From: Candidatus Berkelbacteria bacterium
GTDB taxonomy: Bacteria > Patescibacteriota > UBA1384 > JACPKC01
Length of the DNA stretch: 38,303 bases
Assembly (NCBI GenBank): GCA_020429585.1
Contig: JAGQLE010000006.1
Span: forward strand, 1-38,303
Direction: 5' to 3'
The notes beneath the pieces are model-generated. The model had not been told where the DNA came from, ran no database searches, and worked only from the letters and a program-made list of their open reading frames with translations. Below, piece by piece: positions 31,363 to 38,303 of the stretch (the stretch's first letter is position 1; each line of letters starts with the position of its first letter). The translations under genes were made by a program, and so were the position numbers.

Positions 31363-32418
31363 TTATGAGCGAAACTTGGCAATATTACTCTGGTGTTCGG
31401 CAAATGTGCGAGCAAAATGGGCATGACCATCATGATCGGTAACAAAATAATAGTAATCATGATTGGCCGGTTCCACGGCCGCCTCTATTGAGGCCAAGCC
31501 CGGATTAGAAATTGGAGATGGTGGCAAGCCAGCATATAGATAGGTGTTATATTTTGAATCAACTTTGCCATAATCAGCCCGGGTGATTTCTGGCCACCAA
31601 TCAACATTTAGACAGTCATCAATCTCTTGCACCTCTGGATTATCGGCCACGCACTTATAGTTTTCCAAGGTGGCCTTACCATACTGAACAGTTGGATCGG
31701 CATCCAGCTTAATTCCGTCCCTCAAGCGATTAAAGTAAACTCCGGCAATCATCGCCCTGTCCTCATCAAACAATGCCTCTCTTTCAACAATCGAAGCAAT
31801 AACAAGCTGCTCGAAACTTGGGCTAAGATCAATCGTTCGCTTTTTATAGTTACTCGTAAGTCTCTCGAGAATTTGCTTGGGCGTACTAGTCATCGCAAGT
31901 TGGTAAGTATCAGGAAAAAGGTAGCCCTCAACTACTTGGGCATTATCACTCGGAGTAGAAACATCGAGCTGGTAAAATTGACGGCTACTTTGCAATAAAT
32001 TCGACTGGTGTAATTTAGCTGCGATTTCTTCAGTGCGCCAACCCTCAAGCAAAGTAACCTTAATCTCTTCGACTTTCGGCAAGCCCAACTTTAATACTTG
32101 GACAATTTCCCACACTGACTGGCTAGGCGATAACTCATACTGTCCAGCCACTAGAGTCAAGTTATTTACCCTCGACATCCAATCAAACCAAAAATCCGAC
32201 CTGATTATACCCTGATCGACTAATCGATCGCCTACCCGCGCAACTATGTCACCTGACTCAACTTCAAAAACTTGAATAGACTGTTCTTTGGCAGCAGGCT
32301 GAAAAATGCCGCTCCAAGCCCAAATAAACAAACCCGCGACTAGGGCAATTAACACCAAGAAGAATAATCCTGCACCCAAAAAACAGCCCCGGCAACCGCT
32401 TTTAGTTTTCTTAGTCAT
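31363..32418 (-). CDS. mltG: Endolytic murein transglycosylase MltG (YceG-like)
   Basis: The 351-residue protein has an N-terminal membrane helix (about 16-36), a LysM-like region (IQVFEVESGDIVARVGDRLV) and the YceG catalytic domain: EGYLFPDTYQLA, IASIVEREALFDEDRAMIAGVYFNRL with catalytic Glu212, LDADPTVQYGKA, YNTYLYAGLPPSPISNPGLAS and the final FVTDHDGHAHFARTFAEH. It cleaves nascent glycan strands and sets their length. It overlaps ruvX by 8 bases, a pairing often seen in bacteria, and is the last gene of the FtsA-like operon. Confidence 0.95.
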   Translation of the reverse strand: MTKKTKSGCRGCFLGAGLFFLVLIALVAGLFIWAWSGIFQPAAKEQSIQVFEVESGDIVARVGDRLVDQGIIRSDFWFDWMSRVNNLTLVAGQYELSPSQSVWEIVQVLKLGLPKVEEIKVTLLEGWRTEEIAAKLHQSNLLQSSRQFYQLDVSTPSDNAQVVEGYLFPDTYQLAMTSTPKQILERLTSNYKKRTIDLSPSFEQLVIASIVEREALFDEDRAMIAGVYFNRLRDGIKLDADPTVQYGKATLENYKCVADNPEVQEIDDCLNVDWWPEITRADYGKVDSKYNTYLYAGLPPSPISNPGLASIEAAVEPANHDYYYFVTDHDGHAHFARTFAEHQSNIAKFRS

Positions 32419-32788
32419 GAAGCTGTGTATTTAAATATTGTTCGAGGATAATTTTTGCCGCCCGCGCATCACTGTCACCAGGCCGTCCTTCGGCACTTAG
32501 CTGACGCTCAGCTTCTTTGGTCGTTAGACTTTCATTGAGCTGAATCAATTCCACTCCATTCAACTTTTCAACTAAAGACGGCAGCATTGCCGCCAATTGC
32601 CCACCTGCTCTCGGCCGGCCAACTACAATCTGATTAATCCGATACTCATCAACCAATAAGCCTAATTGCTCAATTAAACCGGCCAAGCTTTGATAGTTGA
32701 TCGTAGGCAGCTCCAAAATCAATTCGCCGGTTGGATTAACCGCCACGCCAACCCGTTTTTCACCAATATCTAGTCCTAATTTAGACAT
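32411..32788 (-). CDS. ruvX: Holliday junction resolvase-like / pre-16S rRNA nuclease RuvX (YqgF)
   Basis: The 125-residue RNase H-fold protein has KLGLDIGEKRVGVAV (3-17), NQIVVGRPRAGG, LNESLTTKEAE (the usual DERLTT, with Asn for Asp) and DSDARAAKIILEQYL (the last acidic motif). The first Asp and the C-terminal Asp are present. The family matures the 16S rRNA 5' end and may act on junctions. It overlaps mltG by 8 bases and starts directly after the stop of the baseplate-J-like gene. Confidence 0.92.
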   Translation of the reverse strand: MSKLGLDIGEKRVGVAVNPTGELILELPTINYQSLAGLIEQLGLLVDEYRINQIVVGRPRAGGQLAAMLPSLVEKLNGVELIQLNESLTTKEAERQLSAEGRPGDSDARAAKIILEQYLNTQLHD

Positions 32789-34417
32789 TTATTCTCGCTC
32801 TATGTCAAAAACAATTTGATTAGCCTTTGGAATGCTTTGTCGAAAACTCGGCCGAATCTGAACTTCCGCGGCAATAATCCCATCATCATCACCTAAGATC
32901 AATTCCGCCTCACCTATTGATTGACCAACAATCTTGCTCTTAATACTTTCCTGATCAAGCTTGGCAACGACTTTGGTGCTCAATACCCCAATCAAATTCA
33001 ATACTCCTTCGCCAATTTTTACATCTTCGACTCGGGTCTCGATTTTGTCCTCATTTTGATCGACAACTAGTTCACGATCCGAGGGCAATTTTTGTTCGGC
33101 TTGACCAATTATCGCCTGCTCAAAGTCACTAAAGTCAAAAACAATCGTTCGAGCCCGAATGGTAACTTCTAAATCAAAATTATCCGCTTCGTCGCCAGGA
33201 TTCTTGTTTGCATTTGATTCTACAACTTCAACCTCAATCGTGTCAGAAATGACAGTCTTAGGTGCCGCTTCTTCTTCCAGCTGTTTTTTAAGTTCATCTC
33301 GGGCCCCATCGGCAAGCTGATCTTTTGCCTTTTCTAGATCGTTTTCATTAACAATCTTAAGAGTCTGACTCGATCCACCCGTAAACGCTTGTGAGTTTGC
33401 CGCCTCGAATTTTTCCTGTTGGGAATTGGTTAAACCACTAACTGCAAAACTTCCGGCGCCAAGATTATACTGTTCGCCAGGTCCGACCGACTCGACAGAC
33501 ACCGAGCTTTCACCGGGAACAACACTAACGTTGCCGCCGCTATCAATAGAAACTGTTGCAGCTGGGACTTTTACAACTTCACCTGAACGAAAATCAAAAC
33601 CATCACGGGTAAAAGTTGTACCTGCTGGCAAAGTTATCCCTTCGCCTAACTTATTCTTAAGATTAATCTTTCCCGTGGAATTAGTGCCAATTTCCTTTTC
33701 ACCGGTTGAAGAAAAATTACCATTCTTTTTAACCTTAACTTCCATAGTTTGACCGGGAATAGTTGCGAAATCGTCACTAACCTCTTTAACTGAGTTGTCC
33801 ACTTTAACCTGGACGGTCTGCTCAAAGGCATCGCTTTTGAGAATTAGCTTGACTGTTGCCCGAGGGTAAATTGCTAAAAACCACCAAATACTCACAGCCA
33901 AACCAATAACCACTAACCCAGACAAGGTAACCAAGTGCTTTTTAAAATTGAGTCGCTTCGCCCGACCAGAAACCGCTTTCTTGGTCTTTTGATTATCTGT
34001 AATCGGCGTCTCTGCGAGCTCCGTCTTTGGCTGACCATAATGACGGACGGGGACTGGGCTTTCTGGCACTTCTTCTTTTTTCTGCGGAGCCGACTCTTCG
34101 AGCTCAATTACTTCGTCGATTTTCGGCTTTGGGCTGGCTTCAGGCATGATGGGTTTATCATCTGTTACAGATTCATAAACTGGGATCCCAACTTGAGCAG
34201 CCAACTTGCGTCCAATCCTATCTTGCGTAACGATTGCAACTTTCTTTTTTAGCTTCTTGGCTTCTCTCTCTAGTAATCGCAAATTAATTACGCTTGCAAT
34301 CAGGGTTGCGTTCTTCGGAATAACTAAGGAAATAGATGATCCCTTGAGATCTTTAATCTTTTCGATAACCGAAGTTATCTCCTCATCCGGCTCTAAATAA
34401 AGTATTTCGTCAATCAT
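32789..34417 (-). CDS. Bitopic membrane protein with baseplate-J-like extracytoplasmic region
   Basis: This 542-residue protein has no precise functional name. Residues 1-85 form an alpha/beta cytoplasmic domain (ISLVIPKNATLIASVINLRLLEREA, then VAIVTQDRIGRKLAAQVGIPVYE), Rossmann-like in pattern. A Pro/Glu-rich linker and a basic stretch lead to one membrane helix (about 162-183). The outer part has beta-rich segments GITLPAGTTFTRDGFDFRSGE and VESVGPGEQYNLGAGSFAVSGL, the pattern usually called baseplate J-like in CPR genomes, then a Glu/Lys helical insert and more beta strands. It overlaps the FtsA-like gene by ATGA, so a membrane partner of that ATPase, analogous to PilN with PilM, is plausible. 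No phage genes are near. Confidence 0.82.
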   Translation of the reverse strand: MIDEILYLEPDEEITSVIEKIKDLKGSSISLVIPKNATLIASVINLRLLEREAKKLKKKVAIVTQDRIGRKLAAQVGIPVYESVTDDKPIMPEASPKPKIDEVIELEESAPQKKEEVPESPVPVRHYGQPKTELAETPITDNQKTKKAVSGRAKRLNFKKHLVTLSGLVVIGLAVSIWWFLAIYPRATVKLILKSDAFEQTVQVKVDNSVKEVSDDFATIPGQTMEVKVKKNGNFSSTGEKEIGTNSTGKINLKNKLGEGITLPAGTTFTRDGFDFRSGEVVKVPAATVSIDSGGNVSVVPGESSVSVESVGPGEQYNLGAGSFAVSGLTNSQQEKFEAANSQAFTGGSSQTLKIVNENDLEKAKDQLADGARDELKKQLEEEAAPKTVISDTIEVEVVESNANKNPGDEADNFDLEVTIRARTIVFDFSDFEQAIIGQAEQKLPSDRELVVDQNEDKIETRVEDVKIGEGVLNLIGVLSTKVVAKLDQESIKSKIVGQSIGEAELILGDDDGIIAAEVQIRPSFRQSIPKANQIVFDIERE

Positions 34418-35670
34418 GATTTCAAAGATTTAACTACCCGACTAACAACTACATCACCAGCCTTGGCTCGACCAACCAGGTCAATCGCCAAATTAGCTAA
34501 AGCCATCGGTGTAATATCTTGGATGGTTGTCAGCTTTTTCGTAGTATCGATAACATTAGGAATTTCGCTCGGCACCAAAAAATGAACAGCTGGCTTGCGA
34601 GCAAACGGCAATCTTTTACCCCAGTTCGCCCCCTTAAGCGTCCTTTCGATATCGGGCAAATTGCTCCCGCCGCCGCACAGTAAAATTCGCGAGGGCAACA
34701 AATCAATGTTCTTAAACTCGCCCAATGTCAACTCCATTCCCGACAACCAAACATCTAAATCTGTTTCTAGGGCTTTTTTGACTTCGGCCTTTTCATCTCT
34801 GTCCAACCTTTTTTCGGAATAATTGATCTTTTTTTCTTCAGCGGCCTGAAAACTTAAGCTAAAACTGTTCATAATTCTTTTAGTAAAAGCCCGCCCGCCA
34901 ATTGCAAACATCTTTGTTCCGACTAATCCACCGTTGTTAACAATTGCAATATCAGTTGTACCTCCGCCAATGTCGATAAAAATTGCCGAAAACTCACTCG
35001 ATTCATTGGGCCCGGTTACCCGAGCAACTGCATAAGGTTCAGCCGCCACCGACAGCAGGTCCAAGTCAAGCTCCTCGGCAATTGTCTGCAAAGCACCCAA
35101 ATGAACGATCGGCGCAAAAGCCGAATAAATTCCAACCATCACTTCCCGACCCTGAAAGCCCAGAGGATTAGTAACTTTGTAGCCGTCGATTCTTACATCA
35201 ACAATAGCTGCGTTAACTAATCGGACGTCGATCTCCGAATGACCGGTTTCCCATGCCAACATTGCCCTTGCCCGCTCGTGAGCACGCCTCTGAACCTTTT
35301 CTAATATTTCGTGTAGCTCTTCGGCAGAAATTTTATCCAGTGGCTCCGGACGAACATATTTAATTGTAGTAGTAGCACCCTTAACTAGCTCGCCAGCAAT
35401 ACCCATGATTACCTGCTCAGGTAGGAAACCAGCCTGCTCAGCTGCCCGCTCCAAGGCTGCCTCGCAATTTCCAATTACGCCGTGGATATCGGTAACCGTA
35501 CCGCCCTGCATATCTGACAACCTCTGTCTTTGCCGACCAACTCCGACTACTTCGGCAGCACCCTCATCATTAACAATAAAAATTAGGGCTTTAACGAATT
35601 CGGTTCCAATATCCAAGGCGATTGCTTGTCGATCTTCTGGTTTTGCTCTACCCCAGCCAAATAATGCCAA
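34414..35670 (-). CDS. FtsA/PilM-like actin-family ATPase
   Basis: The 418-residue protein has actin-fold motifs: IALDIGTEFVKALI (17-30, phosphate 1), FIDIGGGTTDIAIV (231-244, phosphate 2), and the C-terminal ILLCGGGSNLPDIERTL (adenosine site). The FtsA-type order is visible, including an inserted SHS2-like segment (about 80-180) with VTNPLGFQGREVMVGI, close to FtsA 'v.nP.G..g..L.v'. Start is TTG at 35670 with GGAGGG five bases upstream. FtsA tethers FtsZ; PilM binds PilN in type IV pilus assembly. The downstream bitopic protein favours a PilM-like role, but FtsA is not excluded. FtsZ is not in this window. Confidence 0.85.
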   Translation of the reverse strand: MALFGWGRAKPEDRQAIALDIGTEFVKALIFIVNDEGAAEVVGVGRQRQRLSDMQGGTVTDIHGVIGNCEAALERAAEQAGFLPEQVIMGIAGELVKGATTTIKYVRPEPLDKISAEELHEILEKVQRRAHERARAMLAWETGHSEIDVRLVNAAIVDVRIDGYKVTNPLGFQGREVMVGIYSAFAPIVHLGALQTIAEELDLDLLSVAAEPYAVARVTGPNESSEFSAIFIDIGGGTTDIAIVNNGGLVGTKMFAIGGRAFTKRIMNSFSLSFQAAEEKKINYSEKRLDRDEKAEVKKALETDLDVWLSGMELTLGEFKNIDLLPSRILLCGGGSNLPDIERTLKGANWGKRLPFARKPAVHFLVPSEIPNVIDTTKKLTTIQDITPMALANLAIDLVGRAKAGDVVVSRVVKSLKS

Positions 35671-35718
35671 TTTCCCTCCGCTATATCCAAACCTTGGCCA
35701 GTAGCTCTGACTCTTATT

Positions 35719-35727
35719 AGTATATCA
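35719..35727 (-). promoter_or_regulatory. Extended -10 promoter of the FtsA-like operon
   Basis: On the minus strand TGA-TATACT (TATACT at 35719-35724) is an extended -10 element in the 69-base gap after alaS. The -35 is weak (TTGAAG at a 20-base spacing). It would give a leader of about 40 bases containing GGAGGG. Confidence 0.5.
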
Positions 35728-35739
35728 CCTCAGGACACA

Positions 35740-37542
35740 CTAATCTTCAACAATTGCTTTAATACGTCTGATTCCCGCCCCGGCTGACTGCTCCTTAATA
35801 ATCTTCAATTTCCCGATTTCGTTAGTATTGGAAACATGAGGACCGCCACAGAATTCCTTGGAGGGCGCATCACTAATACTATCTCCTAAATAATGGACCT
35901 TTACCTTGTCCGGATATTTATGATCAAAAAAATGGAGAGCGCCGGTCTTCTTAGCTTCGACCAAGCTTAGTTCTACGCAGTTCATCGGCAGGCCTTGCTC
36001 TATAAGCTTATTAGCCCAAGCCTCGACTTCAGCCTTCTGCTCGGCTGTCAACTTGTCAGGATAATTAAAATCAAATCTAAGTCGATCAGCATTAATATCA
36101 GAACCTTTTTGAGTTATCTGGTCTCCCAAAACCGCCCGCAAAGAGGCTTGCAAAATATGAGTAGCGGTATGGAGCCTTAAAACCTTTTTAAGCTCGGTCT
36201 CGTCGCTCGCTTTAAGTTCACCTGTATCAAGGATCAAACCGTGACCGCCGAACTTCTTTTCGCTCCCGGCTCGAGAAACTTCCTGATGAGCTTTGATCTT
36301 TTGGTCAAGTGCCTGCTCAAAACTCTTCCTACCCAAAACAAGGCCGGCCTCAGTTAAAATTTCGTATCCCAGTTCAAGAGGTAAGGCATGACTCTGGTAG
36401 GCCAAAAAGGCGAGGTTGGCTGCTGACTCATCATTAACAACTTGGTTGGCCTGAACTGCTTTTTCAATAAAATTAACGGCTTTGGTTAACTGTTTTGTGA
36501 ATTTCTGCTGCTCGGCCAATATCTCTGCCTCGATTTCCTGTTCTAACAGCTGAGGATAATACGGACCGTAAACACCTAAAATCGCCTCTGTCAAAAGTGG
36601 CCAATCTGTAAAATCTAATTTGCGAGCAGCTTGAACAGCTCGACGAATTAAACGGCGCAATACATAACCCCTGTCCTTATTGGAAGGTAAAACTCCGTCA
36701 GCAATCATAAAAAAAGCTGCTCTAATATGATCGGCTAAAATTCTAACGTCCCGGTCGGCATGAGCAAGTTGGTCGGTTGAAATAGCGGCAACGATTGGGG
36801 CCAAGACATCGGTTTGATAGACACTGTCGTAGTTATTTACGGTCATCAAAACCCGCTCCAAACCCACTCCCGTATCTATATTTTTCTGATCCAACGGCTC
36901 GAACTGCCCATCCTCAGTTTTATTAAATTCCATAAAAACGTTATTCCAAATTTCCACCCAGCGTTCATCATTACCAGGCAAAGAATTTGGCGGGATTTCC
37001 GCCTCGGCTGACCAAACGAATATTTCGGTCGTCGGACCACACGGACCGCTACTATGCACTGGCCCCCACCAATTATCTTCAACTAGCTCGTCAATCCGCT
37101 CCATACCCAAACTCTGCCACCTTTGCTTGGCTTCCTCATCTAAGCCAACGCCTCGCAACTTATCACCGGCGAATACAGTTACGGCTAGTTTTTCTTTAGG
37201 AATTCCCAATTCTTCGGTAACAAATTTATAGCTCCAGTCAATTGCTTCGTGCTTAAAATAATCTCCGAGCGACCAGTGGCCAAGCATTTCAAAAAACGTA
37301 TTATGGGTAGCATCACCCACTTCTTCGATGTCACCTGTCCGCAAGCAACGCTGAATATTAACCAATCGACTCCCGTCAGGATGGGTATCGCCCATCAAAA
37401 ACGGAATTAGTGGATGCATGCCAGCCGTCGTAAATAAGACCGAAGCATCTTGTTGCGGCACTAACGCTGCTTGACCTATTTCTTGATGGCCTTGCTTCTT
37501 ATAAAACTCAATAAATTTTTTTCTCAACTCATGATGGTTCAT
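35740..37542 (-). CDS. alaS: Alanyl-tRNA synthetase, short CPR-type
   Basis: The 600-residue class II synthetase has the catalytic domain (LFTTAGMHPLIPFLMG, QRCLRTGDIEEVGDATHNTFFEMLGHWSLGDYF in the family layout, GPCGPTTEIF, TGVGLERVLM), the tRNA-binding helical domain and an editing domain. The editing domain keeps its zinc ligands in HTATH (458-462) and CGGPH (565-569). The protein ends at SAGAGIRRIKAIVED, so the C-terminal oligomerisation/C-Ala region of the usual ~870-residue enzyme is absent, as in many CPR bacteria. The ATG at 37542 overlaps the lytic transglycosylase stop as ATGA. Confidence 0.96.
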   Translation of the reverse strand: MNHHELRKKFIEFYKKQGHQEIGQAALVPQQDASVLFTTAGMHPLIPFLMGDTHPDGSRLVNIQRCLRTGDIEEVGDATHNTFFEMLGHWSLGDYFKHEAIDWSYKFVTEELGIPKEKLAVTVFAGDKLRGVGLDEEAKQRWQSLGMERIDELVEDNWWGPVHSSGPCGPTTEIFVWSAEAEIPPNSLPGNDERWVEIWNNVFMEFNKTEDGQFEPLDQKNIDTGVGLERVLMTVNNYDSVYQTDVLAPIVAAISTDQLAHADRDVRILADHIRAAFFMIADGVLPSNKDRGYVLRRLIRRAVQAARKLDFTDWPLLTEAILGVYGPYYPQLLEQEIEAEILAEQQKFTKQLTKAVNFIEKAVQANQVVNDESAANLAFLAYQSHALPLELGYEILTEAGLVLGRKSFEQALDQKIKAHQEVSRAGSEKKFGGHGLILDTGELKASDETELKKVLRLHTATHILQASLRAVLGDQITQKGSDINADRLRFDFNYPDKLTAEQKAEVEAWANKLIEQGLPMNCVELSLVEAKKTGALHFFDHKYPDKVKVHYLGDSISDAPSKEFCGGPHVSNTNEIGKLKIIKEQSAGAGIRRIKAIVED

Positions 37543-38210
37543 GGTGATAACCTCGAAGTTACTTGGGCGGAGATTATATCGATTATTTGGCCAATTAAAG
37601 TCAATTCCGCCTCGGTTCTTGCCAAAGGATCTTCTCCGCCTAACTCAATTTTATATAGATCTTCATAGGCAGCTTTCGCAGTCAAAACCTTGTCAACGTA
37701 ATTTAAACTCTCCAGAGGAACTAAGCTCCGCTGGCCAGCCAGGTAATTGTCGCCAGCACCGCCGCCGCCATTATAGGCAACGATTGCCGGCTCAATCTGT
37801 CCGTCATAACGACCCATTAAGCCCTGAAGATGAAAAGATCCATAGCTAATATTTGTTGCCGGATCGTATAATTGATCAACACTAAAACCTGTCTCACCCA
37901 TTCGCCGGGCAATTCCCTGGCCGGTCAGAGGCATTATCTGCATTAATCCCCGAGCTCCAACCGGCGACGTGGCTCCCGGATTAAAACGGGATTCTGTATG
38001 AATTACTGCTGCTACCAAGAAGGGATCCAAGTCATGCGCCGCCGCTTCGGTAATAATCAACTCTTCGTAAGCAAGCGGATACCTTATCTCGGCAAAGATC
38101 TTTGGCAAAACCAAAAAGATTACAAATAGCGCAAAGATAAGGACTATAACTATTATTATCCCCCTTACCAAATGCTTTTTCGGTAGCTGATCAATAGCCT
38201 TAGTAACCAA
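37539..38210 (-). CDS. Membrane-anchored lytic transglycosylase (SLT domain)
   Basis: About 223 residues from a TTG at 38210 with GAGGAA six bases upstream. A frame open further up to 38261 lies inside tRNA-Leu and is not a real start. A membrane helix (IIIVIVLIFALFVIFLVLP) is followed by a Slt70-type catalytic domain with AAVIHTESRFNPGATSPVGARGLMQIMP (family layout), in which Glu of ESRF is the catalytic acid, then LYDPATNISYGSFHLQGLM and IVAYNGGGGAGDNYL. It cleaves the MurNAc-GlcNAc bond of peptidoglycan to anhydro ends. It overlaps alaS as ATGA. Confidence 0.9.
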   Translation of the reverse strand: MVTKAIDQLPKKHLVRGIIIVIVLIFALFVIFLVLPKIFAEIRYPLAYEELIITEAAAHDLDPFLVAAVIHTESRFNPGATSPVGARGLMQIMPLTGQGIARRMGETGFSVDQLYDPATNISYGSFHLQGLMGRYDGQIEPAIVAYNGGGGAGDNYLAGQRSLVPLESLNYVDKVLTAKAAYEDLYKIELGGEDPLARTEAELTLIGQIIDIISAQVTSRLSP

Positions 38211-38231
38211 TTTGTTCCTCAAAACTTTATC

Positions 38232-38303
38232 TGGTACCGAGGGCGAGACTCGAACTCGCACGGAGTATTAACTCCCCAGGATTTTAAGTCCTGTGCGTCT
38301 ACC
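38232..38303 (-). tRNA. tRNA-Leu (anticodon TAA), 3' part, cut by window edge
   Basis: The minus strand shows the anticodon stem CAGGA/TCCTG with loop CTTAAAA (anticodon TAA). A long variable arm (GGGGAGTTAATACTCC) marks a class II tRNA, followed by T arm GCGAG-TTCGAGT-CTCGC, 3' acceptor CCTCGGT, discriminator A and encoded CCA (38232-38234). The 5' acceptor strand lies beyond the window. Confidence 0.93.

Noticed and set aside
33426-34252. Plus-strand ORFs of about 105 codons opposite the baseplate-J-like gene
   Set aside because: They are low-complexity antisense shadows of a long real gene with no start signals.
32789-34417. Prophage or tail-like injection system suggested by the baseplate-J-like segment
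   Set aside because: No sheath, tube, spike, portal or terminase genes are nearby; the protein is bitopic and sits among wall and housekeeping genes.
38211-38261. Upstream extension of the lytic transglycosylase frame to 38261 (MRVRVSPSVPD...)
   Set aside because: This stretch is the translation of the tRNA-Leu T arm and acceptor; the TTG at 38210 with GAGGAA upstream is the better start.
1-38303. TGA recoded as glycine, as in some CPR lineages
   Set aside because: TGA ends many genes precisely in ATGA overlaps (e.g. 511, 4648, 25047, 30275, 34414, 37539) and families end at normal lengths.
1-38303. CRISPR arrays, insertion sequences, integrase sites, long repeats
   Set aside because: No regularly spaced direct repeats, transposase or recombinase motifs were seen on reading through both strands.

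Overview
The window is about 38 kb of a streamlined bacterial chromosome, most likely from the Candidate Phyla Radiation (Patescibacteria). I infer this from the very tight gene packing with ATGA-type overlaps, the short 600-residue alanyl-tRNA synthetase, a class I lysyl-tRNA synthetase, a short hibernation factor, a lamin-tail-domain surface protein, and a baseplate-J-like membrane protein next to an FtsA-like actin ATPase. I cannot name the lineage within CPR. TGA is an ordinary stop codon here, so the code is not the recoded one of Gracilibacteria or Absconditabacteria. No rRNA, CRISPR array, insertion sequence or prophage is visible. The genes are core housekeeping and cell-envelope functions, and all but one are on the minus strand.

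Layout, left to right (transcription mostly right to left). 1-2818: F-type ATP synthase operon atpZ-B-E-F-H-A, with atpA cut by the window edge. 3006-3084: tRNA-Asp. 3220-3843: the only plus-strand gene, an orphan acidic secreted protein, facing the next operon across a bidirectional terminator. 3872-7447: envelope operon LCP ligase, membrane protein, PpiC-type isomerase, family 2 glycosyltransferase. 7495-15189: a long operon ftsE-ftsX-M23 hydrolase-ruvB-small membrane protein-PH-domain protein-lamin-tail protein-tsaE-tsaB-like. 15280-22740: secA, NYN ribonuclease, adk (two frameshifts), a degenerate inositol-monophosphatase-like gene, a small unknown ORF, nfo and polX. 22805-27129: greA-lysS-rdgB-like-serS-hpf. 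27191-31321: rod-shape operon mreB-mreC-mreD-mrdA. 31363-35670: FtsA-like ATPase, baseplate-J-like membrane protein, ruvX, mltG. 35740-38303: alaS, a lytic transglycosylase and a partial tRNA-Leu.

The envelope theme is strong. Cell elongation (MreBCD, PBP2, MltG), division-linked hydrolysis (FtsEX with its own coiled-coil M23 hydrolase), polymer attachment (LCP) and a soluble lytic transglycosylase all lie within 38 kb, so this organism builds and remodels a peptidoglycan wall. The rest is translation (AlaRS, LysRS, SerRS, HPF, TsaE), secretion (SecA) and DNA repair (PolX, endonuclease IV, RuvB, RuvX).

The most noteworthy points are: an adenylate kinase gene broken twice at homopolymer runs; a lamin-tail protein whose complete signal peptide requires an ATT start codon; a hairpin that buries the ribosome binding site of the LCP gene; three enzymes (IMPase-like, TsaB-like, RdgB-like) that have lost hallmark motif residues; the FtsA-like/baseplate-J-like module; and several promoters placed so close to their start codons that leaderless or near-leaderless mRNAs are likely.
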